This document shows positions 1-8,771 of a stretch of 64,000 nt of DNA, piece by piece. Each line of letters begins with the position of its first letter. Position 1 is the stretch's first letter. Position numbers and translations under genes: made by a program. The stretch lies in assembly GCF_027111275.1 (NCBI RefSeq), contig NZ_CP114286.1, forward strand, positions 1,922,001 through 1,986,000, in the 5' to 3' direction. The notes below the pieces were generated by a model, which worked only from the letters and a program-made list of their open reading frames with translations, had not been told where the DNA came from and searched no databases. Source of the DNA: Flavobacterium luteolum. Its GTDB lineage: Bacteria; Bacteroidota; Bacteroidia; Flavobacteriales; Flavobacteriaceae.

Positions 1-1116
1 TTCGACATCTTTTTCAAAAGTCATATATCTGGTTTGAACCGTGTACAAAGAAGCAGTTTCTAACAACGAAATAAGTCTGATTTTTTCATCATTTATAAAA
101 GGAGCTTTTTTTCCTTGTCCTAAACAATCAATAAAAAGTGCTTTTTTGTTTTTGTCTTTAACTTTTGTATCGTTATGAAGAAGTTCAATCAACGTTTCAT
201 AACCCATATTATCAGACGCCCCACCGTCAATTACACACAAAATTTTATCCTGATTTTTAATTCCGAATTTGGTTTTAGGAAGAACTCCAGGAAAAGCCGA
301 ACTTGCTGTAATAGCATACGTCAGCGGAAAATCATAACCGTTGTTAATCTGATTTTCGTCAAGCGAAAGCGGTGCTTTATTAGGAGCAAGAGACGAATTG
401 ATTTTCAAAGCCCGAATAATATGTGGCATAAACGGAAATCGTTCTCCGTTGTTATAAGCCGTTCCGTTGGCAACCATTATGGGTAATTGCGGATTTTGCT
501 TGCTGTCTTTCGGAATAAAAAAATCAGACAAAAGCATTTGTGTTCTAAATTTATTCTGATTCTCTGGATTTGTGCTGTCGTATTGCAAAACCTCCAAATC
601 TAATCGCTGCGCCATCGAGATTTTTTCTCCTTTTTCGTTTCGGCTGTTGTTCAAAAGAGAAAAAAGCGAAGCCGATTTACTAACATCAGCTTTGAATGCA
701 TCGGCTTTAGAAAAATAAAATTCGTTGAACGAACAATTATCGTATTGCAATTTGTTTTTAAAAATGGTCAAATAGTATCCCGCAGCGTAACAGCCTCCAG
801 AAACAGTAGAGAAATAATCAATTTCATTCAAGAAATTACGATTCGTGTTTTCTTCCTTAATTTCTTCTAAACCCAAAAGAACACCCATACCAAAAAACTG
901 CGCTCTTGATCCACCACCTGAAATTCCGACACCTAAAGCAATATTTGGATTCTGAAGTCGGCTATCACGATCCTGAACCGATTTATATTCGCTTAAATCA
1001 ACCACAGGGATTGAGTTATAATTGATTTCTGAAAAGAGATTTATTTTGTTTTGGGCGATTCCTTCGTTTATTATAAAAAGGAAAAAGAATCCTAGAGAAA
1101 GACCTTTAATTTTCAT
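1..1116 (-). CDS. Secreted patatin-like phospholipase (C-terminus cut off)
   Basis: Reading left from the ATG at 1116 gives 372 open codons that run off the window, so the C-terminus is missing. The protein begins with a hydrophobic signal peptide ending near IAQ (about residue 22), which implies export. The patatin/cPLA2 fold is suggested by the oxyanion motif SGGGSRAQ (about residues 66-73), the nucleophile motif TVSGGC (Ser106), and the catalytic Asp motif VIDGGASDN near the C-terminal side. The elbow is T-x-S-G-G rather than the usual G-x-S-x-G, closer to cytosolic PLA2-type elbows. It probably hydrolyses acyl esters of phospholipids or lysophospholipids in the periplasm or outside the cell; the substrate is unknown. 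The neighbouring membrane-protein gene at 1139-1705 lies 22 bp upstream on the same strand and may be cotranscribed. Confidence 0.8.
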   Translation of the reverse strand, partial: MKIKGLSLGFFFLFIINEGIAQNKINLFSEINYNSIPVVDLSEYKSVQDRDSRLQNPNIALGVGISGGGSRAQFFGMGVLLGLEEIKEENTNRNFLNEIDYFSTVSGGCYAAGYYLTIFKNKLQYDNCSFNEFYFSKADAFKADVSKSASLFSLLNNSRNEKGEKISMAQRLDLEVLQYDSTNPENQNKFRTQMLLSDFFIPKDSKQNPQLPIMVANGTAYNNGERFPFMPHIIRALKINSSLAPNKAPLSLDENQINNGYDFPLTYAITASSAFPGVLPKTKFGIKNQDKILCVIDGGASDNMGYETLIELLHNDTKVKDKNKKALFIDCLGQGKKAPFINDEKIRLISLLETASLYTVQTRYMTFEKDVE

Positions 1117-1138
1117 CCTAATTCCATTTAATTACTAT

Positions 1139-1705
1139 CTATTCAACATTAAATAATCGCAATATATACGAGAGTTCGTAAACAATAAAAAGCACAGCTA
1201 AAATAGCATGAAACTTTTTATTATTTATTTTTATTGCGATTAAACACAACACAATATGACTTATAACCCGAACAAAATATTCGCTTTGATTATATAAAAA
1301 ATAATCGCCGCCTTTGATTGCCGTGTCGACTATATCGGCTCCAAAACTTAGTGCCAAAACCGAAAAAAACCATTTTTTTCTGGAATAAAAATAATCTTCA
1401 TATCCTGAATAATCTACTAAATCGTCGGGATAAAGAATTGCACATAGCAAATAATAAATCAAGATATAGCATATGATAAAGAAATAATCTGCAAAATACC
1501 ATTCGTGGATTAATTTCAGATTAAACTCCCACCACCAAAAGTGAATAAGCATCAAGAACACATAAAATACCCATAAAGCATGCACAAAATAAAATTTCTT
1601 GCGTCCGGGATGCTGGATAAAAATTACAGAACCTTTTATAAGATGCGTTAAACTCAAACCTAAAATGATTCCGATAATTGATTTAACATGCGTAAGTTCT
1701 TCCAT
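1139..1705 (-). CDS. Hypothetical multi-pass membrane protein
   Basis: This 188-residue protein is not recognised. It has about five hydrophobic segments: roughly residues 8-28, 40-60, 70-92, 110-130 and 145-183. Aromatic residues are dense, including a WWW stretch near residue 57. There is no signal peptide and no catalytic motif that I can see. The ATG at 1705 is the only plausible start. It lies just upstream of the patatin-like gene on the same strand, so a shared transcript is possible. The 227 bp on its upstream side separate it from the oppositely oriented phzF-like gene and contain only AT-rich spacer. Confidence 0.6.
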   Translation of the reverse strand: MEELTHVKSIIGIILGLSLTHLIKGSVIFIQHPGRKKFYFVHALWVFYVFLMLIHFWWWEFNLKLIHEWYFADYFFIICYILIYYLLCAILYPDDLVDYSGYEDYFYSRKKWFFSVLALSFGADIVDTAIKGGDYFLYNQSEYFVRVISHIVLCLIAIKINNKKFHAILAVLFIVYELSYILRLFNVE

Positions 1706-1932
1706 AAAACATTATTTACAACGAAATAAAATTAATTGAATTAATCCAAAATGAAATGTTTACTAATTGATTTTTAACTTTTTCTGATTCTAATTTTTGA
1801 TTTATAAAGCAAATTTTTAATGAAAAAGTAATATTAAAATAACCACGAAAAGCAAAACCGATTCCTGAAATACAAGAATAAACAGTAAATTTATTGCATT
1901 CAAACTCCGTTTAGCAGTAAAAACAGAAAAGT

Positions 1933-2835
1933 ATGAGTCAAAGAAAAGTATTAGAATATTACGTTTTAGACGTATTCTCAAACGAGAGCTATAAAGGGAA
2001 TCCGCTTTCTGTAGTTTTTACAGATGGAAATCTAAAACTAGAAACTTATCAGGATATTTCTAGAGAATTTCGCTATTCTGAAACCTCCTTTGTTTATTAT
2101 TCTACAAAAGAAAAATCGCTTGTAGTACGTTCGTTTACTCCAACAGGAATCGAAATCGATGGTGCAGGACATAATTTATTGGGCGCAGTCTGCGGTGCTT
2201 TGCTAAAAGGACTTCCTATTTTTGATGAGCAAAATGAAAGTGAGCCTTTTGTAATTATGAAACATTCGGCAATTCCAGTAACGGTTAGTTTTGATCTGGA
2301 TAATTTTTCTCCCGTTGTTCAAATGCATCAGAAATCGGCGGTTATCAAGCAAGAAATTCCAACGTACAAAATTGCAGTAGCATTAGGTTTAAAAATTGAA
2401 GATTTGGATGTAAATGCTTTTGTGCCAACAATAGTTAAAACAGAAGTTGCACATACCATGGTTCCTATAAAAAACAGTCAGATCCTTAACAGTTTTGTTC
2501 CCGACAGTCAGCTTTTAATCGAAATTTCGAAAGAATATAATTTTGAAGGATTTTATTGTTTCACCCCAGCTGAAGAAGGTTTAGATCACATAGTTGAAAC
2601 TAGATTTTTTAATCCCATAATCGGTATAAACGAAGATCCTGCAACAGGAACCGCAGCAGGACCTTTAATTGGTTTTTTAACGCAAAAGAAATTCACTAAA
2701 TCGGACAAAGAATATAAAATTCTTCAAGGCGTAAAATTAAAACAGCCCTCAATGATTGAAGTTATGAATCGTGAGGAAGATATTCTGGTAGGCGGTTCGT
2801 CGATTATAACGATGAAAGGAGAACTTTATATATAA
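1933..2835 (+). CDS. PhzF family phenazine biosynthesis-like isomerase
   Basis: The product is 300 residues, the usual PhzF length. The N-terminus has the family pattern Y-x-V-L-D-V-F-S with GNPLSVVF shortly after. RSFTP and the glycine-rich IDGAGHNLLG follow in the middle of the first half. The second half has the characteristic NEDPATGTAAGPL segment (about residues 234-246). PhzF proteins are diaminopimelate-epimerase-fold enzymes that isomerise or epimerise small acids. Bacteroidota carry many of unknown substrate, and no phenazine genes are nearby, so a phenazine role is unlikely. The usual catalytic Glu near residue 45 may correspond to the E of YSETSF. A strong hairpin terminator directly follows the stop codon. 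Confidence 0.88.
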   Translation: MSQRKVLEYYVLDVFSNESYKGNPLSVVFTDGNLKLETYQDISREFRYSETSFVYYSTKEKSLVVRSFTPTGIEIDGAGHNLLGAVCGALLKGLPIFDEQNESEPFVIMKHSAIPVTVSFDLDNFSPVVQMHQKSAVIKQEIPTYKIAVALGLKIEDLDVNAFVPTIVKTEVAHTMVPIKNSQILNSFVPDSQLLIEISKEYNFEGFYCFTPAEEGLDHIVETRFFNPIIGINEDPATGTAAGPLIGFLTQKKFTKSDKEYKILQGVKLKQPSMIEVMNREEDILVGGSSIITMKGELYI

Positions 2836-2868
2836 AAAAAGCTGCATCTAGAAAATGCAGCTTTTTTT
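2834..2868. terminator. Bidirectional terminator between convergent genes
   Basis: An A-run, then gctgcat, a seven-base loop and atgcagc followed by seven T form a perfect stem with A and T tracts on either side. It can end transcription of the phzF-like gene from the left and of the CDGSH gene from the right. Confidence 0.85.
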
Positions 2869-2891
2869 ATATTCAAAACCAAATACAAGAT

Positions 2892-3119
2892 TTAGTTTGT
2901 TTTCATTGGCGGTAAATCGAACGCTTTTGAATCGTGTTCGAAATTATTACGGTGCGCTCCATCGCAAAATGGTTTGTTTGCAGAATGTCCGCAACGGCAA
3001 AGTCCTAATGCTTGTCTTCCTTGTAAACCGTAAAGTGTTCCTTCTGGATCCATGATTTCAAAATCGCCTTCAATTTTGATTGATCCGTTTTTATTGATGA
3101 TTAATTTTGTCTTGCTCAT
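2892..3119 (-). CDS. CDGSH-type iron-sulfur domain protein
   Basis: The 75-residue product carries one CDGSH motif near its centre: C-R-C-G-x3-N-K-P-F-C-D-G-A-H. The three cysteines and the histidine are the ligands of a labile [2Fe-2S] cluster in the mitoNEET/CDGSH family. Single-domain bacterial members are small cytosolic electron-transfer or cluster-handling proteins without a settled role. I place the start at the ATG at 3119. An in-frame TTG at 3143 would add eight residues (HPKKNKF-like) but sits inside the likely -7 region (AATCTTTG on the minus strand), so it is probably not used. No membrane anchor is present. It stands alone between a terminator and a repeat-rich spacer. Confidence 0.9.
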   Translation of the reverse strand: MSKTKLIINKNGSIKIEGDFEIMDPEGTLYGLQGRQALGLCRCGHSANKPFCDGAHRNNFEHDSKAFDLPPMKTN

Positions 3120-3210
3120 AAACTTGTTTTTTTTCGGATGCAAAGATTGCGAAATATATCTTTATTTATAAGCGCGAAACGTAGTTTAAACTGGTTCTAT
3201 TTTATGTTGG

Positions 3211-3368
3211 TTTTGCCACAAAGACGCTAAGCCGCAAAGTTTATTATTTCAAGCTCCCAATAGCTATCGGGATTAAAAGATTTAAGTTGATCAACATAGA
3301 TGACTTTTTTAAGAAACTTCGATTCTTAAGAAAAGAACTTTGTGTCTTCGCGTCTTCGTGGCAAAAAA
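3211..3368. repeat. Imperfect palindromic intergenic repeat
   Basis: The spacer between two minus-strand genes has a left arm ttttgccacaaagacgctaa and an inverted right arm ending tcttcgtggcaaaaa (3334-3368). The two match imperfectly over about 30 bases. Between them, 3256-3271 is a near-perfect palindrome cccaatagctatcggg whose core recurs at 5155-5168. The arms are built from the same CGCAAAG-like words as the elements at 37217-37346 and 40503-40737. No gene is visible here. Confidence 0.6.
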
Positions 3369-3370
3369 AA

Positions 3371-4870
3371 CTAAAGCATCTTGTAAACAAAATTCTTAAA
3401 CTTCACACTTCCCTTTCCAATCGAACAAAGGCCAATTCTTAATCCCAAAAATCCGCTTAAGACATTATGATTATATCCTGAAACTTCTACCGAGTTTTCG
3501 ATTTTTTTCCAGTCTTTTCCGTCTAAACTATAAAACATATCTACGGTATTTTTTATGTTTTTAAGTTTTAAAAATACTTTTCTATTATGTGTATTTTTTT
3601 CTGTTGGAAACTGCCATCCTCTCAAATTTGCCAAAATATTGTTTTGATCGGCTAGTATTCCTGAGTAATATCTATTATCGTAAAAAAGCGTTAATCCACC
3701 TACTGCATTGCCTTCGATTTCCATTTCAACTTCGGCGGAATAAGAATGTCCGCCTGGAACAATTACTAGAGGAGAACTGTTTCCTACTCCGTTGCCTTTT
3801 CCTTCAATAGTCAAAGTGTTATTAGCAACTTTAAATCTTGAAGCTTCTACTCCACTATAAAATTTCCATTGCGGTTTAAGAGCTGAGCCTGAGAAATTAT
3901 CACTTAAAGAAAATTCAGGAAGTGTTTTACCTTCAGGTTTTAAAATTGGTTTATCGGTTTCGATATGATCTGGAACTTTATACCAACCGTCTTTTGTCCA
4001 TTCTACTGGCTGCAATAAAGTTTGACGTCCTAAGTTGTAATAATCCTTTTCGTAACCGTGAAAAATCATCCACCATTTTCCGTTGGCATCTTCAAAAATA
4101 GTGCTGTGTCCTTTTGACCACCAAGTTTCAGAACTGCTGTTGGTTCTCACAATTGGATTATGTGGTGAGTTTTCCCAAGGGCCAAAAGGCGATTTTGATC
4201 GAGCCGAAATCACCATATGACTTGTCGCTGGGCCAGCTGTTCCGCCCTCAGCAACTGTCAGATAATAATATTCTCCTCGCTTGAATAATTTTGGTCCTTC
4301 CATACAAAAACACTCGATGCTCCATTCACGCGGAATTTTCCACCCATCGTAAACATGTTTCAATTCGCTTGTTACCGAAAGTCCGTCTTTTGATAAGGCA
4401 ACGTAACCTCCATTACTGAAATATAAAAATCGATTTCCTTTGTCATCCGTAACATGTCCCGGATCAATATTTCCGATTTTTAAATCTACCGGTTCGCTCC
4501 ACGGACCATTGATAGAATCTGCCGTAACGACAAAATTGGTGTTATTAGCAGGAAAATAGATGTAATATTTATTGTTGTACTTTATTAAATCGGGCGCCCA
4601 AACGGCTCCAACATATTTATGAAGCGCATTGGTTACAGGTTCCCAATTCATCAAATCGGTCGAATGCCAAATTAAAAGTCCAGGATAATAATCGAACGAA
4701 GAATGCGCAACATAATAATCTTTTCCGTCTCTTAACAAACTTGGATCTGGATAATCGCCCGCAAAAATTGGGTTTGAATATTGTCCTTGCTTTAAATTCT
4801 TTTCGGATTGTGATTGAGAATAACCATAATATGTAAACAATACTAAAATGGCTAAATATATTTTATTCAT
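3371..4870 (-). CDS. Secreted GH43 family glycoside hydrolase (xylosidase/arabinosidase-like)
   Basis: The protein has 499 residues from the ATG at 4870; an upstream TTG at 4891 overlaps the likely promoter and is rejected. A signal peptide ends at YGYSQS. The five-bladed propeller starts with GDYPDPSLLRDGKDYYVAHS, holding the Asp that acts as general base. The middle Asp lies near KIGNIDPGHV and the acid Glu in CMEGPKLF. GHSTIFED and WWMIFHG are later blade motifs. From about residue 345 a beta-sandwich domain of the DUF1349/GH43 C2 type follows. GH43 enzymes remove xylose or arabinose from plant polysaccharides. The gene stands alone, with no SusCD pair or regulator, so the substrate cannot be read from context. 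Confidence 0.88.
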   Translation of the reverse strand: MNKIYLAILVLFTYYGYSQSQSEKNLKQGQYSNPIFAGDYPDPSLLRDGKDYYVAHSSFDYYPGLLIWHSTDLMNWEPVTNALHKYVGAVWAPDLIKYNNKYYIYFPANNTNFVVTADSINGPWSEPVDLKIGNIDPGHVTDDKGNRFLYFSNGGYVALSKDGLSVTSELKHVYDGWKIPREWSIECFCMEGPKLFKRGEYYYLTVAEGGTAGPATSHMVISARSKSPFGPWENSPHNPIVRTNSSSETWWSKGHSTIFEDANGKWWMIFHGYEKDYYNLGRQTLLQPVEWTKDGWYKVPDHIETDKPILKPEGKTLPEFSLSDNFSGSALKPQWKFYSGVEASRFKVANNTLTIEGKGNGVGNSSPLVIVPGGHSYSAEVEMEIEGNAVGGLTLFYDNRYYSGILADQNNILANLRGWQFPTEKNTHNRKVFLKLKNIKNTVDMFYSLDGKDWKKIENSVEVSGYNHNVLSGFLGLRIGLCSIGKGSVKFKNFVYKML

Positions 4871-4888
4871 GTTTTTGATATTTTTTTT

Positions 4889-4896
4889 CAAATATA
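4889..4896 (-). promoter_or_regulatory. Putative -7 promoter element for the GH43 gene
   Basis: On the minus strand the bases read TATATTTG, an exact match to the Bacteroidota -7 consensus TAnnTTTG. It lies 19 bases before the chosen ATG. I see no TTG at the usual -33 spacing. Confidence 0.5.
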
Positions 4897-4996
4897 GTCA
4901 AAAAGACCATAAGGTTTTGATAGAGTAAAATTTTGTTAGGTTTTTACACAGCGATACACGAAGAATTTCGCAGAGATTCGCAAAGTTTTTTACTCT

Positions 4997-5106
4997 AGTT
5001 TGTCATTTCGAGGAACGAGAAATCTCCACAAGAAGCTCGACAAAGATTGGCTCTTCTAGGAACGGAGTTACTCGCGGAGATTTCTCGTTCCTCGAAATGA
5101 CAAACT
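4997..5106. repeat. Perfect 31-bp inverted repeat with 48-bp loop
   Basis: The left arm at 4997-5027 begins agtttgtcatttcgaggaac and ends aaatctcc. The right arm at 5076-5106 is its exact reverse complement over all 31 bases. The loop is 48 bp and contains no gene. The words TCATTTCGAGGAACGAGAAATCTCC are, from general knowledge of these genomes, a dispersed repeat in Bacteroidota. It sits between divergent genes, so it is not a shared terminator. Confidence 0.85.
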
Positions 5107-5154
5107 GCTTGGTTAATCCTTAACTTAAAAATAAAAAACTATGCGACTCTACTT

Positions 5155-5168
5155 CCGATAGCTATCGG
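5155..5168. repeat. 14-bp perfect palindrome, second copy of a dispersed word
   Basis: The bases ccgatagctatcgg read the same on both strands and are followed by gatt. The near-identical cccaatagctatcgggatt occurs at 3256-3274, so the word and its flank recur within the window. Confidence 0.6.
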
Positions 5169-5250
5169 GATTGCGAGATTAAAACATCACAATTCTCAGT
5201 AAAAACTCCAGTGAATCTCCACGTAATATTAAAATCTCAATTCTATTGCT

Positions 5251-5258
5251 TATTTTTG
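5251..5258 (+). promoter_or_regulatory. Putative -7 promoter element for metG
   Basis: TATTTTTG matches TAnnTTTG exactly and lies 20 bases before the metG ATG. Immediately after it, actcaa and ttgagt (5260-5265 and 5271-5276) can form a small hairpin that ends two bases before the start codon. Confidence 0.6.
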
Positions 5259-5277
5259 CACTCAATAAAATTGAGTT

Positions 5278-7413
5278 ATGACACAGAATCCAAAGAGATA
5301 TACGATCACGGCGGCATTACCTTACACCAACGGACCTATTCATATTGGTCACTTGGCTGGGGTTTACGTGCCTGCGGATATATATTCGAGATATTTAAGA
5401 TTGCAAGGAAAAGATGTAGCATTTATCTGCGGAAGCGATGAACACGGAGTTGCAATTTCGATGAAAGCCAAAAAAGAAGGAGTTACACCACAAGAAGTTA
5501 TTGATAAATATGATGGAATTATTCGTAAATCGTTTGCTGATTTCGGAATTTCATTCAATAATTATTCTAGAACTTCTGCTAAAATCCATCACGATACCGC
5601 TTCAGAATTCTTTAGGACTTTGTATGATAAAGGCGATTTTATTGAAGAAGTTACTGAGCAATTGTACGATGCAAAAGCAAATCAGTTTTTAGCAGACCGT
5701 TTTGTGGTTGGAACTTGTCCAAAATGTGACAATCCAGAAGCTTACGGAGATCAGTGCGAAAAATGCGGATCTACTTTGAACGCGACTGATTTGATCAATC
5801 CAAAATCGACAATTACAGGAGAAACTCCTATTCTTAAAGAAACAAAACACTGGTTTTTACCTTTAGATAGATATTCTGATTTCTTAACAGAATGGATTTT
5901 AGTCGGACATAAAAACGACTGGAAACCTAACGTTTACGGACAAGTAAAATCTTGGATCGACGGCGGACTTGAGCCTCGTGCTGTAACGCGTGACCTTGAT
6001 TGGGGAATTGATGTTCCTGTTGAAGGTGCTGAAGGAAAAAAACTATATGTTTGGTTTGATGCGCCTATCGGTTACATTTCTTCTACAAAAGAATGGGCAG
6101 CGCGCGAAGGAAAAGATTGGGAACCGTATTGGAAAGATGAAGAAACCAAATTGGTTCACTTTATCGGAAAAGATAATATTGTTTTCCACTGTATCATTTT
6201 CCCAGCGATGCTTAAAGCTGAAGGAAGCTATATTTTACCAGACAACGTTCCGGCAAATGAGTTTTTGAACTTGGAAGGAAACAAACTTTCGACTTCTAAA
6301 AACTGGGCGGTTTGGTTACACGAATATTTAGAAGAGTTTCCAGATAAGCAAGATGTTTTGCGTTATGCGTTAACATCAAATGCGCCTGAAACAAAAGATA
6401 ACGATTTTACTTGGAAAGATTTCCAAGCTAGAAATAACAACGAATTGGTTGCTATTTTTGGAAACTTCGTAAACCGTGTTGTGGTTCTAACTAACAAATA
6501 TTATGACGGAGTTATTCCAACGCCAAACGAATTTACAGAAGTTGACGAACAAACTTTAGCAGAATTAAAAGCGTATCCAGCCGTGATTTCAAGTTCGGTG
6601 GAACGTTACAGATTCCGTGAAGCTTTGGGCGAATTGATGAATGTGGCTCGTTTAGGAAATAAATATCTTGCAGACGAAGAGCCTTGGAAAGTAATGAAAG
6701 ACAATCCAGAACGCGTAAAAACTCAAATGTATGTGGCGTTGCAAATTGCTGCTGCGTTGAGCGTTTTGGCAGAACCATTTTTACCTTTTACAGCTGCTAA
6801 ATTGTCAAGAATATTAAATTTAGGCGATTTGAAAGAACACTTTAAAGGATTCAGCAAATTCTTAAAAGAAAACCATCCTGGAGCTACAGATGTTATTTTA
6901 GACAAAACATTAGGTTGGAATGACATTTCTGAAAACTCAGATTTAATTCCGGCAGGACACAAAATTGGCGAAGCAGAATTACTTTTCGCTAAAATTGAAG
7001 ACGAAGAAATACAAAAACAAATAGACAAATTGGAAGCGACAAAAACTGCAAATATTGCTGAAAACCAAAAAGCAGAACCACAAAAAGATTTAATTCAGTT
7101 TGAGGATTTTGCAAAAATGGATATTCGTATCGGAACTATTTTGGAGGCTGAAAAAATGCCAAAAGCAAACAAACTTTTGGTTCTAAAAGTAGATACAGGA
7201 ATCGATGTTCGTACGATTGTTTCAGGAATTGCTGAAAGTTTTTCGCCAGAAGAAATCATCGGAAAACGTGTTTCTGTATTAGCAAACCTTGCGCCAAGAG
7301 CTTTACGCGGTGTTGAAAGCCAAGGAATGATCTTGATGACAACAAACGCTGAAGGAAAACTGGTTTTTGTAAATCCAGATGCTGATGCGCCAAATGGAGC
7401 TACAGTAAACTAA
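5278..7413 (+). CDS. metG: Methionine--tRNA ligase
   Basis: This class I aminoacyl-tRNA synthetase charges tRNA-Met in the cytosol. The 711-residue product has the HIGH signature exactly (residues 22-25) and a KMSKS equivalent KLSTSKN near residue 335. A zinc knuckle with C147-x2-C150 and C160-x2-C163 lies in the connective domain. An alpha-helical anticodon-binding region follows, then a C-terminal Trbp111-like tRNA-binding OB domain beginning [20 protein letters not shown] (about residues 615-711), which promotes dimerisation in this family. The length and domain set are normal for a Bacteroidota MetG. No terminator is obvious after the stop; the next gene starts 35 bp later, so readthrough into the ATPase gene is possible. 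Confidence 0.97.
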   Translation: MTQNPKRYTITAALPYTNGPIHIGHLAGVYVPADIYSRYLRLQGKDVAFICGSDEHGVAISMKAKKEGVTPQEVIDKYDGIIRKSFADFGISFNNYSRTSAKIHHDTASEFFRTLYDKGDFIEEVTEQLYDAKANQFLADRFVVGTCPKCDNPEAYGDQCEKCGSTLNATDLINPKSTITGETPILKETKHWFLPLDRYSDFLTEWILVGHKNDWKPNVYGQVKSWIDGGLEPRAVTRDLDWGIDVPVEGAEGKKLYVWFDAPIGYISSTKEWAAREGKDWEPYWKDEETKLVHFIGKDNIVFHCIIFPAMLKAEGSYILPDNVPANEFLNLEGNKLSTSKNWAVWLHEYLEEFPDKQDVLRYALTSNAPETKDNDFTWKDFQARNNNELVAIFGNFVNRVVVLTNKYYDGVIPTPNEFTEVDEQTLAELKAYPAVISSSVERYRFREALGELMNVARLGNKYLADEEPWKVMKDNPERVKTQMYVALQIAAALSVLAEPFLPFTAAKLSRILNLGDLKEHFKGFSKFLKENHPGATDVILDKTLGWNDISENSDLIPAGHKIGEAELLFAKIEDEEIQKQIDKLEATKTANIAENQKAEPQKDLIQFEDFAKMDIRIGTILEAEKMPKANKLLVLKVDTGIDVRTIVSGIAESFSPEEIIGKRVSVLANLAPRALRGVESQGMILMTTNAEGKLVFVNPDADAPNGATVN

Positions 7414-7448
7414 TTATAACTATATTTACATCTATAAACTTATAAAAT

Positions 7449-8771
7449 ATGTCAAGTTTTTTCAACAAACTTACAATTGAAAATTTTGGGCCAATTAAAA
7501 AAGCAAGTATTGAAGTTAAAGACATGCTTGTCTTTATTGGTCCTCAGGCTAGTGGAAAGAGTACACTTGCAAAACTTATAACAATTCTAAATGATGTAAA
7601 TTTTAAAAAAAGAAGTACCGCAACCCTAATCAAAGAACTTGAAAAATATAATATTGATTCGTTTTTAAAATCCAATACCCTTATTCAATTCCATACCCCT
7701 TCTTTTACCTTCGAATACAAAAACAATAGTGAATACAAATTTAACATCTATGATATTATTAATAGTCTTCACAAAGCTATAAATATAGGAGACAAAGAAT
7801 TAATAAAACAAACAGCTGATTTAATGATTCTTGGAATTGTTATTGATGAAAAACAAGATATTTTAATACGAGAATTACAAAAACACAAAAACTATGGCTT
7901 AAACAATAATGTTGATAAGCTTTTAGGATCTCTTACAACAGATCGCAAATATGCCGAAAAAATACTTTCAGTCTATAATAAAGACAGCAAAGATACTGAA
8001 GAATTACTAAGACTTTTAGATGTGGTTAAACAAGTGTTTTCTCTAATAACTCCTTTGGATTCCTTATATATACCTGCAGAACGAACTTTTTTTCCAATGA
8101 TAGCACCTAATATTGCTGGACTAGTTAATAACAAAGTTTTAATTCCTCAAAACATACTTACTGCTGTTCAAAAGTTTCAAAATGCTAGTGTCAAAATTAC
8201 TAATCTTAATCTAGATATAATAGGTTCATTAAAATATAAACATGTAGAAGGATTATCCTATATCTACCATAATAAAAACCAAAAAACATTACTTAAAGAC
8301 TCTTCTTCAGGTATTCAAAGTTTTCTTCCAATAACTCTACTTGTCGAAAATTCCCTTAAAGATAATTTTATTAATTTAAATTATGTTGTTGAAGAACCTG
8401 AATTAAATTTATATCCTGAAGCTCAGTACAAATTAATTAAATATCTAGTTAAAAATTGTTTAGAGACAACACGTGATATCAAAACAAAAAATTTAATAAT
8501 TACAACTCATAGTCCATATGTCTTGGCATCAATAAATAATTTATTATTTGCACATAATAAAAGTAAAATAGACAAAGATCAAACGTTAAAAATAATTAGT
8601 GAATGCTCTTGGATTGACACTAATCATTTTAATGCATATGAAGTTAAAAAAGGTACTGTAAAAAGAATTTTTAATAAGAAATCTAAATTAATTGAAGATA
8701 ATATTATTGATGAAGTATCTGAAATTATAATGCAAGATTTTAAATCTTTAGCTATAATCAATGATAAATAA
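7449..8771 (+). CDS. OLD/PtuA-like AAA-type ATPase, probable defence component
   Basis: The 440-residue protein has an ABC/SMC-like ATPase layout. The N-terminal strand KLTIENFGPIKKASIEV precedes a Walker A motif GPQASGKST (residues 31-39). A signature-like SSSGIQ lies at about 285-290, Walker B VVEEPELNLYP at about 313-323, and the switch His in TTHSPYV at residue 354. The middle 200 residues are helical and divergent. This arrangement is shared by OLD-family, PtuA (Septu) and AriA-type ATPases, which work with nuclease partners. No TOPRIM domain follows, unlike OLD itself. The 3' end overlaps the next gene by 11 bp, pointing to translational coupling. By eye the pair is more AT-rich than metG, which hints at acquisition. 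Confidence 0.8.
   Translation: MSSFFNKLTIENFGPIKKASIEVKDMLVFIGPQASGKSTLAKLITILNDVNFKKRSTATLIKELEKYNIDSFLKSNTLIQFHTPSFTFEYKNNSEYKFNIYDIINSLHKAINIGDKELIKQTADLMILGIVIDEKQDILIRELQKHKNYGLNNNVDKLLGSLTTDRKYAEKILSVYNKDSKDTEELLRLLDVVKQVFSLITPLDSLYIPAERTFFPMIAPNIAGLVNNKVLIPQNILTAVQKFQNASVKITNLNLDIIGSLKYKHVEGLSYIYHNKNQKTLLKDSSSGIQSFLPITLLVENSLKDNFINLNYVVEEPELNLYPEAQYKLIKYLVKNCLETTRDIKTKNLIITTHSPYVLASINNLLFAHNKSKIDKDQTLKIISECSWIDTNHFNAYEVKKGTVKRIFNKKSKLIEDNIIDEVSEIIMQDFKSLAIINDK

Larger units (their letters stand above)
4871..5277. other. 407-bp spacer: promoter, repeats, no gene
   Basis: No credible reading frame is present. It holds the GH43 promoter on the minus strand, a degenerate CGCAAAG-type arm (about 4935-4990), a perfect 31-bp inverted repeat (4997-5106), a short palindrome (5155-5168) and the metG promoter (5251-5258). 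The two flanking genes are divergent. Confidence 0.7.

Noticed and set aside
175..486. Open frame of 103 codons on the plus strand
   Set aside because: It lies opposite the patatin-like gene, whose motifs are clear on the minus strand; the plus-strand translation has no domain-like features.
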